49,960 nt of DNA from an uncultured Eubacteriales bacterium (GTDB taxonomy: Bacteria > Bacillota > Clostridia > Oscillospirales > CAG-272): assembly GCA_949451655.1 (NCBI GenBank), contig CASTST010000004.1:1-49960 (forward strand), written 5' to 3'. A model generated the notes under the pieces. It was given only the letters and a program-made list of their open reading frames with translations. It did not search any database and was not told the DNA's origin. How positions within the stretch are numbered: the first letter of the stretch is position 1; each line of letters begins with the position of its first letter. Positions 8,537 to 17,622 of this stretch are shown piece by piece. The translations under genes were made by a program, and so were the position numbers.

Positions 8537-10369
8537 TCACAGCTTATAACTGCGGGTTATATTACTGCGTTCCGCAGCCAAGTCAAGCGCGTCAGCGGGC
8601 AGCCATGTAGTATATGGAGTACCGCTGGCTCCGGCAGCCTGCATATCACACAAAGTCAGCGACTGCCCATTATTATCAAAATGGAACAGCCTGCCGCACA
8701 AATAAGCAGGTTCTGCATTCTTTAGCAACAGCCTCTCCGGAGAAATCTGCGGTGTGACGGTATCATCCGTTTGATCCGGCGCATAAAATCCGTCCCATGC
8801 AAGCAGCAGCGGTCCTCTGTATACAGAGCATTTCCCTTCGTATGTTTTCTCCCCGGGGGCAAACCGCAGGGACATGTCAAAGTGGATTGTCACAGTATCG
8901 CCGTCCGCCCATTCCCTTTCAATAGGGAAATATCCGGGACGCACTGTTCCCTGTACCGGAACATCGTTGACCTGTACGGAAGTTTCTTCAGACCAGAAGG
9001 GAATGCGGACAAAAATCTTACGCAGCCTGCCCTCCAATCCGGATATCTCCAGGCGAACGCGCCCATCATAGGGATACTCTGTAGTCTGCCGTATGTGCAT
9101 ATTCGTTCCGTCCACTTCGAAATTGCCTTCACTGTCACCGTAGTAGTTGATATAAAGAGATGTGCCATCTGTCATATATGCCCAGCGGGCAAGCTCGCCA
9201 AACATACGGGGGGCGTTTACGGAACAGCAGTTCAAATCGGGACTGCCTGCACGGCACTGAAATCCGATTTCCCAATAATTTGCTTTTTTGTCCCCTTCCA
9301 TGGGGGTGTTATAGGTAGACCATCTTCCTGTAGGAGAAAAGCTACCCAGTCCTGCGTTATAAGTAGAAAGCTCCAGCGCATCTGCTGCTGTTACATCTCC
9401 AGTAAGCTGCAGCATGTCGGAAGTCAGCGCCATGTAAGCAACCGTACAGCAGGTTTCAATCGCTCCCGGTTCAAAAGGGTTGCCAATTGCCTGCTCACCC
9501 GTGGAGAACCCGCCGGTGTTGTGCACATCTGTTTGCGTGATGCTGCGCCAGATTTGTGTAAAGGCTTTGCGGTAATCGTCCTCGCCGGTGCAGTAGTACA
9601 ACTGAGCAATCAGCTCTATGGCGTGGAGACTTTCCCAACGGGGCTTTGGTGTTTTGTAATATTCCTGATTGGCGAGCGCAAGACGGTAATAATCTCCGCA
9701 TCCGGGCGCTGCAAAATCCTGGAGCACCTCAAGCGCAAAATCCAGATATTTCTGCTCCTTCGTTTTCCGATACAATATAGCAAACACATGCCCGGGAGCA
9801 TAATTCATTTCTGTTTCGCCCATATCATAAAGCCGACGGTTGCCCGTCTCCGGATTATAGAAGGTTTTGCAGAACAAATCGGCAATTTTTATCACGCAAT
9901 CCCATGCTGTGCTGTCTCCGGTTTCTTCATACCACAGCAAAAGACCGGACATGATGTGATAATGCGCCCAGCCGTCCCATGTGTTATACGGATCCTGATC
10001 CCCGATCTTTTCCCGCGCAGAACGTCCGCTCAACTGACAGTTCGTGGGCCAGCATCCCATATATCCGTTTTCCTTTTGCAGAGAAATCAATTCTGCGATA
10101 AAAGATTTCAAATATGTATACAGCTTTTGATTTTTTGTCAGCCGGTACAGCAAAACAGAGCAGGTAACGTACTTTCCTGCAAATTCTCCCGACCAGGGAA
10201 GCAGTCTGCGGTTTGGCAACTTATCCGGATATTTCAGCATATCGAGAATCGCCGGATTGGACTCACGAATACCAACAAGCCAATTGTCGATAATGTTGTC
10301 AATCAGTGTTCCAGGCGCGTCGTGCATTTGCAGATGTATTTTGGATACAGGATACAGTTTTTCTATCAT
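8537..10369 (-). CDS. GH127-like beta-L-arabinofuranosidase family protein (DUF1680)
   Basis: 610 aa; GFSTGEQ, ETCCTVAYMALTSDMLQLTGD, NCCSVNAPRMFGELARWAY, KIFVRIPFWSEE. Confidence 0.85.
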   Translation of the reverse strand: MIEKLYPVSKIHLQMHDAPGTLIDNIIDNWLVGIRESNPAILDMLKYPDKLPNRRLLPWSGEFAGKYVTCSVLLYRLTKNQKLYTYLKSFIAELISLQKENGYMGCWPTNCQLSGRSAREKIGDQDPYNTWDGWAHYHIMSGLLLWYEETGDSTAWDCVIKIADLFCKTFYNPETGNRRLYDMGETEMNYAPGHVFAILYRKTKEQKYLDFALEVLQDFAAPGCGDYYRLALANQEYYKTPKPRWESLHAIELIAQLYYCTGEDDYRKAFTQIWRSITQTDVHNTGGFSTGEQAIGNPFEPGAIETCCTVAYMALTSDMLQLTGDVTAADALELSTYNAGLGSFSPTGRWSTYNTPMEGDKKANYWEIGFQCRAGSPDLNCCSVNAPRMFGELARWAYMTDGTSLYINYYGDSEGNFEVDGTNMHIRQTTEYPYDGRVRLEISGLEGRLRKIFVRIPFWSEETSVQVNDVPVQGTVRPGYFPIEREWADGDTVTIHFDMSLRFAPGEKTYEGKCSVYRGPLLLAWDGFYAPDQTDDTVTPQISPERLLLKNAEPAYLCGRLFHFDNNGQSLTLCDMQAAGASGTPYTTWLPADALDLAAERSNITRSYKL

Positions 10370-10393
10370 TTTTTGTTTTCTCCAATAGGTATA

Positions 10394-11191
10394 TTATTTA
10401 AGTGCAATTTTGGCAAGATGCGTTTCATTCAAACCCAGCAGATTCGCCACAAAATCCGCATGATCATAGGAACTGTGCGCATCGCTGTCATGGGCATCGC
10501 TGCCGAACAGGAATTTGCATCCGCATTCCTTGGCAATCCGGAACATACGAAGCTGCGGACAAGATTCAATTTCCGCATCCGTCTTTTTATGCATGGATTC
10601 CACATTGATTTCTATTGCAATATCCTTTTCGGCAGTCTGATCAAACAGTCTTTTAAAGCAATCATCGGAAATCATGTTCATCAGGATTGTATAATCGTAT
10701 GGGCAGCCCACTGCTTCAAAGGGATGCGCAATCGCTGTGATATATTTGCTCACACTGCTGCCAATAATATCCTTGTAAGCCTGGATCATAAAATCCACAT
10801 GCTTTTGATAAGGTTCGTAGCAGTCCCGGGGCATGACTATATGGGTATGAGAGTTTGGCACAAGAATATAATCAAACTGTTCGGCTGTTTCTTCTGCCAT
10901 TGCGATATCATGCCGTGCGGGAACATATTCTGTTTCGCAGCCGAAATAAACCTTTATATCCGGTTCGGCAATCGCTTGCAGTTCCGGTTTCAGTTCCAGC
11001 AAATGGGGCAAATTCTGGGGCACATAAAACGGTGTGGCTCCTGGAATTTTTTCATCCCAGAAATGATTGGAAAATCCCAGCTTTGTAAGTCCGTGCTCTT
11101 TTGCAATACGCAGGTAGTTTTCCACTGTTGCCGTTTCGTTTGCACATAAGGACAAATGGGTGTGAATGTGAAAATCATGTTTTATCTTCAT
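10394..11191 (-). CDS. PHP-domain phosphoesterase (histidinol-phosphatase-like)
   Basis: MKIKHDFHIHTHLSLCANETATVENYLRIAKEHGLTKLGFSNHF...FLFGSDAHDSDAH. Confidence 0.85.
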   Translation of the reverse strand: MKIKHDFHIHTHLSLCANETATVENYLRIAKEHGLTKLGFSNHFWDEKIPGATPFYVPQNLPHLLELKPELQAIAEPDIKVYFGCETEYVPARHDIAMAEETAEQFDYILVPNSHTHIVMPRDCYEPYQKHVDFMIQAYKDIIGSSVSKYITAIAHPFEAVGCPYDYTILMNMISDDCFKRLFDQTAEKDIAIEINVESMHKKTDAEIESCPQLRMFRIAKECGCKFLFGSDAHDSDAHSSYDHADFVANLLGLNETHLAKIALK

Positions 11192-11287
11192 ATATTTATC
11201 ATACCTTTCTCATATGCGAGAAAATAGTTTGCAGAGTCTTGCGCCGCTTCCCTTCACCGGAGCAGCCAACAATATCCGCTTTGTGGA

Positions 11288-11545
11288 TATTATACCATAA
11301 AAGCAAACGCGAAGCGTTTGTCAGCGGCAAAGCCGCCGAATACGCAGTATTCGCTTTTAGCCGTCAATAAAAACAGCGCAATGCCGCATGGCATTGGTAT
11401 AAGCTGTTTTTATTATACCATGATGCAAAAACGCTTGCTTGCAAGGGCGTTTTTGCGAAGCCGTCAATGACGCAGTCGTGGGAAGCACGCAGCGGCGCCG
11501 CAAAGGCTTACGCAGTAAGTTATTCTGCGTATATTATACCATTCT
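11288..11545. repeat. modular hairpin island with three TATACCAT boundary motifs
   Basis: TATACCAT at 11291, 11414 and 11535 (123 and 121 bp apart); hairpins AAACGCGAAGCGTTT, CGGCAAAGCCG, GAATACGCAGTATTC, AATGCCGCATGGCATT, AAAAACAGC...GCTGTTTTT; GCCGTCAAT twice. Confidence 0.6.
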
Positions 11546-11686
11546 TCATCAATAGATAGCAAGTTATTTTCACATATACGGAAATAATTTTCGCACATTT
11601 CAGCAAATATTTTTCCTCTTGACCCAATATCACAAATATGATACTATATCAATATAATCATGATTACTTATGAAAGGATGACTGCC

Positions 11687-12751
11687 ATGCGTCCAAAATC
11701 TGTTTTAGCAGCACTCCTGTGCATATCCATGCTCGTTGCCATACTGCTAACCAGTCACATATTTGCAGCAGAATGCGTGCATAGCTATGAATCAAATATT
11801 ATTGCAGCCACTTGTATAGATAAAGAACAAATTCAATACACTTGCCGCCTTTGCAAAGATTCCTATTCCATTCCGGCAGATGCGCCTGCTCTCCCCGATT
11901 CCTGCTATGTGCTTATAAAAAGCACAAAAGACAACGAGCAGCTTACCGTTACTGTAACACTGGAAAACAACCCGGGTATACATTCCATGCGAATGAATTT
12001 TCATTATAATCCGCAGGCGCTGCGCCCGGTGTCCCGCATTAACGGAAATGTATGGACAGACCGGGAATGCTGGTCAAGTGCCTCGCCAACAGAAAATCCC
12101 TTTTCCTATGCAGCTCAGTATAGTAATTTAACCGAAAACAATACCAAAAACGGTTTGATTTGCACGCTGATATTTGATATTTTAGATGATACTGCTGACT
12201 ATAACTTTACAGTCACCCTGGATAAAAAACCATTTATAGATTACAATAGCAATGTAATAGATGCAACAATAATAAACATAGTAGGAAAAAGCGAATTTGG
12301 CAGTCATACATATGAACAGCGCACAGTTCCCCCGACTTGTACGGAAACAGGTTCAGTAAACGATGTCTGCATCCACTGCGGAGATACCGTTTTGATAGAA
12401 ACGCTTCCTGCCGCAGGACATCAATGGACATTTACTGAAGAAATCATTTGTCCTACTTTTGAAAGCACCGGAATCGCATTGTATACCTGCCCGGACTGTG
12501 GAAACACCAAAGAAGAAACCCTCCCGATTCTGGAACATTGGAGAAAAGGAGATTTGAATAACGATCACGAACTCACTTCGTTAGATGTGGTATACATGCG
12601 CAGGTTGTTACTGCTATACATTGACGGCTCCCCGCAAATGTATGATGCGGCAGATCTGGATGAAGACGGCACGATATCTCCATTAGATTTTGTTACACTC
12701 CAACGAATCGTTTCGGGAATAATACCGTATCCGCCCGAATGGGAATGGTAA
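11687..12751 (+). CDS. secreted protein with cohesin-like domain, Cys-rich repeats and C-terminal type I dockerin
   Basis: Signal peptide; VTVTLENNPGIHSMRMNFHYNPQALRPV...GLICTLIFDI (cohesin-like); HTYEQRTVPPTCTETGSVNDVCIHCGD; DLNNDHELTSLDVVYMRRLLL and DLDEDGTISPLDFVTLQRIV (dockerin duplicated motif). Confidence 0.8.
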   Translation: MRPKSVLAALLCISMLVAILLTSHIFAAECVHSYESNIIAATCIDKEQIQYTCRLCKDSYSIPADAPALPDSCYVLIKSTKDNEQLTVTVTLENNPGIHSMRMNFHYNPQALRPVSRINGNVWTDRECWSSASPTENPFSYAAQYSNLTENNTKNGLICTLIFDILDDTADYNFTVTLDKKPFIDYNSNVIDATIINIVGKSEFGSHTYEQRTVPPTCTETGSVNDVCIHCGDTVLIETLPAAGHQWTFTEEIICPTFESTGIALYTCPDCGNTKEETLPILEHWRKGDLNNDHELTSLDVVYMRRLLLLYIDGSPQMYDAADLDEDGTISPLDFVTLQRIVSGIIPYPPEWEW

Positions 12752-12755
12752 ATTC

Positions 12756-12787
12756 AAAGGCTTCCTTACATAAGGAAGCCTTTTTGT
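12756..12787 (+). terminator. terminator after dockerin gene
   Basis: AAAGGCTTCCTTACATAAGGAAGCCTTTTT. Confidence 0.75.
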
Positions 12788-12797
12788 TTCATTTGCT

Positions 12798-13000
12798 TGT
12801 GCACAGCAAAACTCGGAAGGGTTGTCTGTACCGCTTTCAAATGGATGAACCTGAAAACGATGGCAGGACAATCCCCATCCACTTCGTGGGAGCCCCCTTT
12901 GCACAAAGGGGGCTTTTTATGTTATTCTACACAAAGTCATTCCCCAGTAAAAGGCGCTGTCACAGCCAAGCGTAGCGATTGTGACTGCGGAATTGTCCCT
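12798..13000. repeat. structured intergenic repeat, site R2 (degenerate left part, strong A' hairpin plus T-run)
   Basis: AGCAAAACTCGGAAGGGTTGTC...GGACAATCCCCATCCACTTCGTGGGAGCCCCCTTTGCACAAAGGGGGCTTTTTA; then GTCACAGCCAAGCGTAGCGATTGTGACTGCGGAATTGTCC. Confidence 0.8.
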
Positions 13001-13036
13001 GCTGTTATTTTGCTGTACTTTCATATAGTCACCGCC

Positions 13037-13273
13037 ATACAATATATAGTGATCGGCAACATGCTAAAAAGCCACGTTCCGCCCCCTTTTCACTGTAAAT
13101 TTGCTTGATGTTCCGATTAAATCACGCACCACGTAAGTACAATATATTGTGCAGTGTTTTATTTTTGAAACCATATATAGATTTTCAACTAAATTCCGCG
13201 TATAAGTTTTGTCAATAATGCCGATATTTGCAGATTTGTCCAAATCGCCTTGACAGGCTACTATATATAGTGC
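13037..13273 (+). promoter_or_regulatory. four candidate NrdR boxes and nrdD promoter
   Basis: ATACAATATATAGTGA 13037-13052; GTACAATATATTGTGC 13137-13152; AAACCATATATAGATT 13168-13183; CTACTATATATAGTGC 13258-13273; the last lies between TTGACA (13250-13255) and TATAAT (13274-13279). Confidence 0.7.
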
Positions 13274-13340
13274 TATAATAAGTTCCGTCAAGAAAACACC
13301 ACAGTCTGAAACGACATGCAATAAACATAAGGAGTGCATC

Positions 13341-15707
13341 ATGTATCAAGTACAAAAGAGAGACGGAAAAGTTACAGAATTTGATTTGTCCAAAATCAGC
13401 AGCGCCATCACTCTGGCTTTTGAAGCACAGGAAAAGGAATATGTTCCTTCTATTATAGACTTTCTGGCGCTTAAAGTAACTGCAAACTTTGAACCGAAAA
13501 TCAAAGACGGCATCATCGCTGTAGAAGATATTCAGGACAGCGTAGAATCCGTTTTAGTGCAGGCAGGCTACGACGATGTAGCAAAAGCATATATCTTGTA
13601 CCGCCGCCAGCGCGAAAAAGTGCGTAACATTGAATCCACTCTGCTGGACTATAAAGAAATTGTCAATAATTACGTAAAGCTCAACGACTGGAGAGTAAAA
13701 GAGAACTCTACCGTCACCTATTCCGTAGGCGGTTTGATCCTGTCCAACTCCGGCGCTATTACTGCAAACTATTGGCTTTCTGAAATTTATGATGATGAAA
13801 TCGCCTCTGCGCACAGAAATGCAGATATCCATATTCATGACTTGTCCATGCTCACCGGATACTGTGCAGGCTGGTCCCTCCGTCAGTTAATCAAGGAAGG
13901 GCTGGGCGGCGTTCCCGGAAAAATCACCAGTTCTCCTGCCAGCCACCTGGCAACACTGTGCAACCAAATGGTCAACTTCCTTGGTATCATGCAGAATGAA
14001 TGGGCTGGCGCACAGGCGTTTTCCTCTTTTGATACATATCTGGCTCCGTTTGTCAAAGTGGACAATCTGTCCTATGAGCAGGTAAAGAAATGTATCGAAA
14101 GCTTTATCTATGGCGTAAACACTCCTTCCAGATGGGGTACACAGGCACCCTTCTCCAATATCACATTGGACTGGACCGTCCCCGCAGACCTTGCAGAGGA
14201 AAACTGCATCATTGGCGGCAAGGAAGTTGATTTCAAATACAAAGACTGTAAAAAAGAAATGGATATGGTCAACCGTGCCTTTATCGAAATCATGATTGAA
14301 GGCGATGCAAACGGTCGCGGATTCCAGTATCCGATTCCTACATATTCCATCACCCGGGATTTTGACTGGTCCGAAACAGAAAACAACAAGCTGCTGTTTG
14401 AAATGACTGCAAAATACGGCACCCCCTATTTCTCCAACTATATCAACTCCGATATGGAACCCAGCGACGTGCGCTCTATGTGTTGCCGTCTGCGTCTGGA
14501 TCTGCGCGAACTGCGCAAAAAATCCGGCGGCTTCTTCGGAAGCGGTGAGTCCACCGGTTCCGTGGGTGTTGTAACAATCAACATGCCCCGTATCGCATAT
14601 CTTGCCGACAGCCCGGAAGATTTCTACCGCCGTTTGGATCATATCATGGATCTTTCTGCACGCAGCCTGAAAATCAAACGTACTGTAGTCACCAAGCTGA
14701 TGGAGCAGGGACTCTATCCCTACACCAAGCGGTACCTGGGCACCTTCAACAACCACTTCTCCACCATCGGTCTGGTAGGTATGAATGAAGCAGGTCTCAA
14801 TGCAAAATGGCTGAAAAAGGATATGACCCACGCTGAAACCCTGCAGTTCACTAAGGAAGTGCTGGACCACATGCGGGAACGTCTTTCCGACTATCAGGAA
14901 ATGTACGGCGATCTGTACAACCTGGAAGCTACCCCGGCTGAATCCACCAGCTTCCGTCTTGCAAAGCATGATAAGAAACGGTATCCGGAAATTATTACAG
15001 CACACGAAGGTGCAACCCCTTACTATACCAACTCCTCTCACCTGCCTGTAGGATACACCGATGATGTATTCTCTGCTCTGGAATTGCAGGATGATCTGCA
15101 AACCCGGTACACCTCCGGTACAGTATTCCACGCATTCCTTGGAGAAAAGCTCCCCGACTGGAAGGCTGCAGCAACGCTGGTACGTAAAATTGCAGAAAAC
15201 TTCACCCTTCCTTATTATACCCTGTCCCCCACATACTCCGTTTGTAAAGATCACGGTTATATCGCCGGAGAAGCGTTCTCCTGCCCCACCTGCGGCGGTA
15301 AAACAGAGGTTTATTCCCGTATCACCGGTTACTACCGTCCCGTTCTCAACTGGAATGACGGAAAATCCCAGGAATACAAGGATCGCGTAGTTTATAATAT
15401 TGCTACCTCTGTTGTAAAACGCAGTAAGGCGCTTAGCGAAGCAGTGCAGGATGAGGCTCCCGCTGCTGGTGCAAACGACGCTGTTCTGCTGTTTGCAACC
15501 AAAACCTGCCCGAAATGCAAAGTAGCACAATCCCTTCTGGATAAAGCAGGCGTAGAGTACACCAAGCTCTATGTAGAAGAAAACGAAGAACTGGCAAAAA
15601 ATCTGGGACTGCGGCAGGCGCCCACCCTTGTGGTCGGTGACCAGCAGTATACCGAGGTAGCCGGTGTGAAAGCATTTTTAGATAAAACGGCAAAAGTTAC
15701 CGTTTGA
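13341..15707 (+). CDS. nrdD: anaerobic (class III) ribonucleoside-triphosphate reductase with C-terminal glutaredoxin-like domain
   Basis: ATP-cone start MYQVQKRDGKVTEFDLSKI; GYCAGWSLRQLIKEGLGG; SMCCRLRLD; CPTCGGKTEVYSRITGYYRPV; C-terminal LLFATKTCPKCKVAQSLLDKAGVEYTKLYVEEN...APTLVVGDQ. Confidence 0.93.
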   Translation: MYQVQKRDGKVTEFDLSKISSAITLAFEAQEKEYVPSIIDFLALKVTANFEPKIKDGIIAVEDIQDSVESVLVQAGYDDVAKAYILYRRQREKVRNIESTLLDYKEIVNNYVKLNDWRVKENSTVTYSVGGLILSNSGAITANYWLSEIYDDEIASAHRNADIHIHDLSMLTGYCAGWSLRQLIKEGLGGVPGKITSSPASHLATLCNQMVNFLGIMQNEWAGAQAFSSFDTYLAPFVKVDNLSYEQVKKCIESFIYGVNTPSRWGTQAPFSNITLDWTVPADLAEENCIIGGKEVDFKYKDCKKEMDMVNRAFIEIMIEGDANGRGFQYPIPTYSITRDFDWSETENNKLLFEMTAKYGTPYFSNYINSDMEPSDVRSMCCRLRLDLRELRKKSGGFFGSGESTGSVGVVTINMPRIAYLADSPEDFYRRLDHIMDLSARSLKIKRTVVTKLMEQGLYPYTKRYLGTFNNHFSTIGLVGMNEAGLNAKWLKKDMTHAETLQFTKEVLDHMRERLSDYQEMYGDLYNLEATPAESTSFRLAKHDKKRYPEIITAHEGATPYYTNSSHLPVGYTDDVFSALELQDDLQTRYTSGTVFHAFLGEKLPDWKAAATLVRKIAENFTLPYYTLSPTYSVCKDHGYIAGEAFSCPTCGGKTEVYSRITGYYRPVLNWNDGKSQEYKDRVVYNIATSVVKRSKALSEAVQDEAPAAGANDAVLLFATKTCPKCKVAQSLLDKAGVEYTKLYVEENEELAKNLGLRQAPTLVVGDQQYTEVAGVKAFLDKTAKVTV

Positions 15708-15737
15708 CAACAAAATCTATAGGAGCGAAGCCCTTTT

Positions 15738-16658
15738 ATGTATGATATCATAATCGTTGGCGCAGGACCCGCCGGACTTACAGCAGCGCTGTATGCCCGG
15801 CGGGCTGAAAAACATGTGCTGATTTTAGAAAAAGACACTTTTGGCGGACAGATTACTTTTTCGCCCAAAATTGAAAACTATCCGGGATTTGGACAAATCA
15901 GCGGGAACGAGCTTGCAGACATGCTGATTGAACAGGTGCTGGAACAAGGTGCAGAAATCGAACTGGGTACGGTAACAGGAATTACTGTAGACCAAACCGG
16001 CAAAAAAACCGTACATACCGAAAGCGGCGACACATATGAAGCTCCGGCGGTTATCATTGCAAACGGCGCCCGCCACCGGATGTTGGGTATCCCGGGAGAG
16101 ACTGAACTGGTCGGGAAAGGAATTTCCTTCTGTGCCGTTTGTGACGGCGCTTTTTACCGGGGAAAGGAAGTTGCTGTTGTAGGCGGAGGAAACACCGCCC
16201 TGCAGGAAGCAGTGCTTCTATCGGACGGATGCAGAAAAGTAACCGTTATCCAAAACCTGGACTATTTTACCGGCGAGGAACGTCTTTTAAACATCCTGCG
16301 GGAAAGAGAAAATGTGGAACTGATAACAGGCACCATTCTATCCGGATTTGAAACGGAAGCCGGCGAGTTGACTGCCATCCGCTGCACGCCCACAAACGGC
16401 GGAGCTGAATGGAGCAAAAAGCTGGACGGACTTTTCGTTGCAATCGGTCTTGCACCGGACAATGAAGCCTTTAAAAACATTGCAGAACTGGATGCCGGCG
16501 GATATTTCGCTGCAAGCGAGGACTGCTGCACCGCCGCACCGGGTATATTTATTGCAGGCGACTGCCGTGCAAAACGAATCCGACAAATTACCACAGCAAC
16601 TGCGGACGGCTCTGTTGCGGCGCTTGCCGCCTGTACCTATTTAGATTCGCTTTCCTAA
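15738..16658 (+). CDS. trxB: thioredoxin reductase-like FAD/NAD(P) oxidoreductase
   Basis: IIVGAGPAGLTAALYARRAEK, FCAVCDGAFYRGKEVAVVGGGNTA (CxxC), GIFIAGDCR. Confidence 0.88.
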   Translation: MYDIIIVGAGPAGLTAALYARRAEKHVLILEKDTFGGQITFSPKIENYPGFGQISGNELADMLIEQVLEQGAEIELGTVTGITVDQTGKKTVHTESGDTYEAPAVIIANGARHRMLGIPGETELVGKGISFCAVCDGAFYRGKEVAVVGGGNTALQEAVLLSDGCRKVTVIQNLDYFTGEERLLNILRERENVELITGTILSGFETEAGELTAIRCTPTNGGAEWSKKLDGLFVAIGLAPDNEAFKNIAELDAGGYFAASEDCCTAAPGIFIAGDCRAKRIRQITTATADGSVAALAACTYLDSLS

Positions 16659-16683
16659 ATAAAAAACGCCGGGAGGATGTACG

Positions 16684-17337
16684 ATGCTTCAATATTGTTT
16701 TTTTGATTTGGACGGTACAATAACCGATCCAAAAATCGGGATCACTTCTTCTGTTGCATATGCCTTAGAAAAATATGGTATCACAGTTGAGGACAAAGAT
16801 CAGCTTACCACATTCATCGGACCTCCTCTGCACGAATCCTTCTGCAAATACTTTGGATTTTCCCACATGGCTGCTTATGACGCTGTGGATAAATACAGAG
16901 AATACTACAAAGCACAGGGCATTTTTGAAAACTATCTGTATGATGGCATGGCGGACTTGCTGCAGTCCCTACAAAAGGCAGGCATACAAATCATCATGGC
17001 AACCTCAAAGCCGGAAGTTTTTGCCCGGCAGATTGCAGAATACTTTCACATTGATTCATATTTCACCTGTATCACAGGCAGTGAATTGGACGGTACACGA
17101 GTAGCAAAAGATGAGGTGATTGCATGCGCTATGGAGCGCATCGGCATAAAGGATGCGGCAGGCACAATCATGGTCGGAGACCGAATGCATGATATTATAG
17201 GCGCAAAAAAGAACGGAATGCAGTCAATCGGTGTTCTGTACGGATATGGCGATCGTGCAGAATTGGAAGAAGCCGGCGCAAATTATATCGTTGAGTCTGT
17301 AGAAGAGCTGAAAGCACTTTTGCTTTCCATATTATAA
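16684..17337 (+). CDS. HAD-superfamily hydrolase (phosphoglycolate phosphatase-like)
   Basis: FFDLDGTITDPKIGITSS, MATSKPE, MVGDRMHDIIGAKKNG. Confidence 0.85.
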   Translation: MLQYCFFDLDGTITDPKIGITSSVAYALEKYGITVEDKDQLTTFIGPPLHESFCKYFGFSHMAAYDAVDKYREYYKAQGIFENYLYDGMADLLQSLQKAGIQIIMATSKPEVFARQIAEYFHIDSYFTCITGSELDGTRVAKDEVIACAMERIGIKDAAGTIMVGDRMHDIIGAKKNGMQSIGVLYGYGDRAELEEAGANYIVESVEELKALLLSIL

Positions 17338-17341
17338 ACAT

Positions 17342-17376
17342 AAAAAGCCAGAGGGAAAACCCCTCTGGCTTTTTTG
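17342..17376 (+). terminator. intrinsic terminator
   Basis: AAAAGCCAGAGGGAAAACCCCTCTGGCTTTTTTG. Confidence 0.75.
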
Positions 17377-17386
17377 TTGATATTAC

Positions 17387-17622
17387 GAAGGCTCCCCTGG
17401 GCAAAGAACCCTAAAAGCCTCCCCCCAGTAAAGGGAGGTGTCACAGCTTTGCTGTGAAGGAGGGATTGTTATACTATCGTTTCGCAGCCTCTTCAAATCG
17501 ACAGAACTCTCACAATCCCTCCGTCGCTGTCGCTTCGCTTGGCGACAGCCCTCTTTACACAAAGGGACCTTTTAAAGGATGTACTTCGCTGACAGATTCC
17601 TTTACACCAGGGAAACTTTTAG
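17387..17622. repeat. structured intergenic repeat, site R3
   Basis: AAGCCTCCCCCCAGTAAAGGGAGGTGTCACAGCTTTGCTGTGAAGGAGGGATTGTT...CACAATCCCTCCGTCGCTGTCGCTTCGCTTGGCGACAGCCCTCTTTACACAAAGGGACCTTTT. Confidence 0.88.

Noticed and set aside
8771-11149. 792-aa plus-strand ORF
   Set aside because: Antisense to the GH127 and PHP genes, which have clear family motifs; composition is typical of a shadow reading frame.
13887-15530. 547-aa minus-strand ORF inside nrdD
   Set aside because: Antisense shadow of a strongly supported nrdD; Cys/His/Phe-rich with no recognisable domain.
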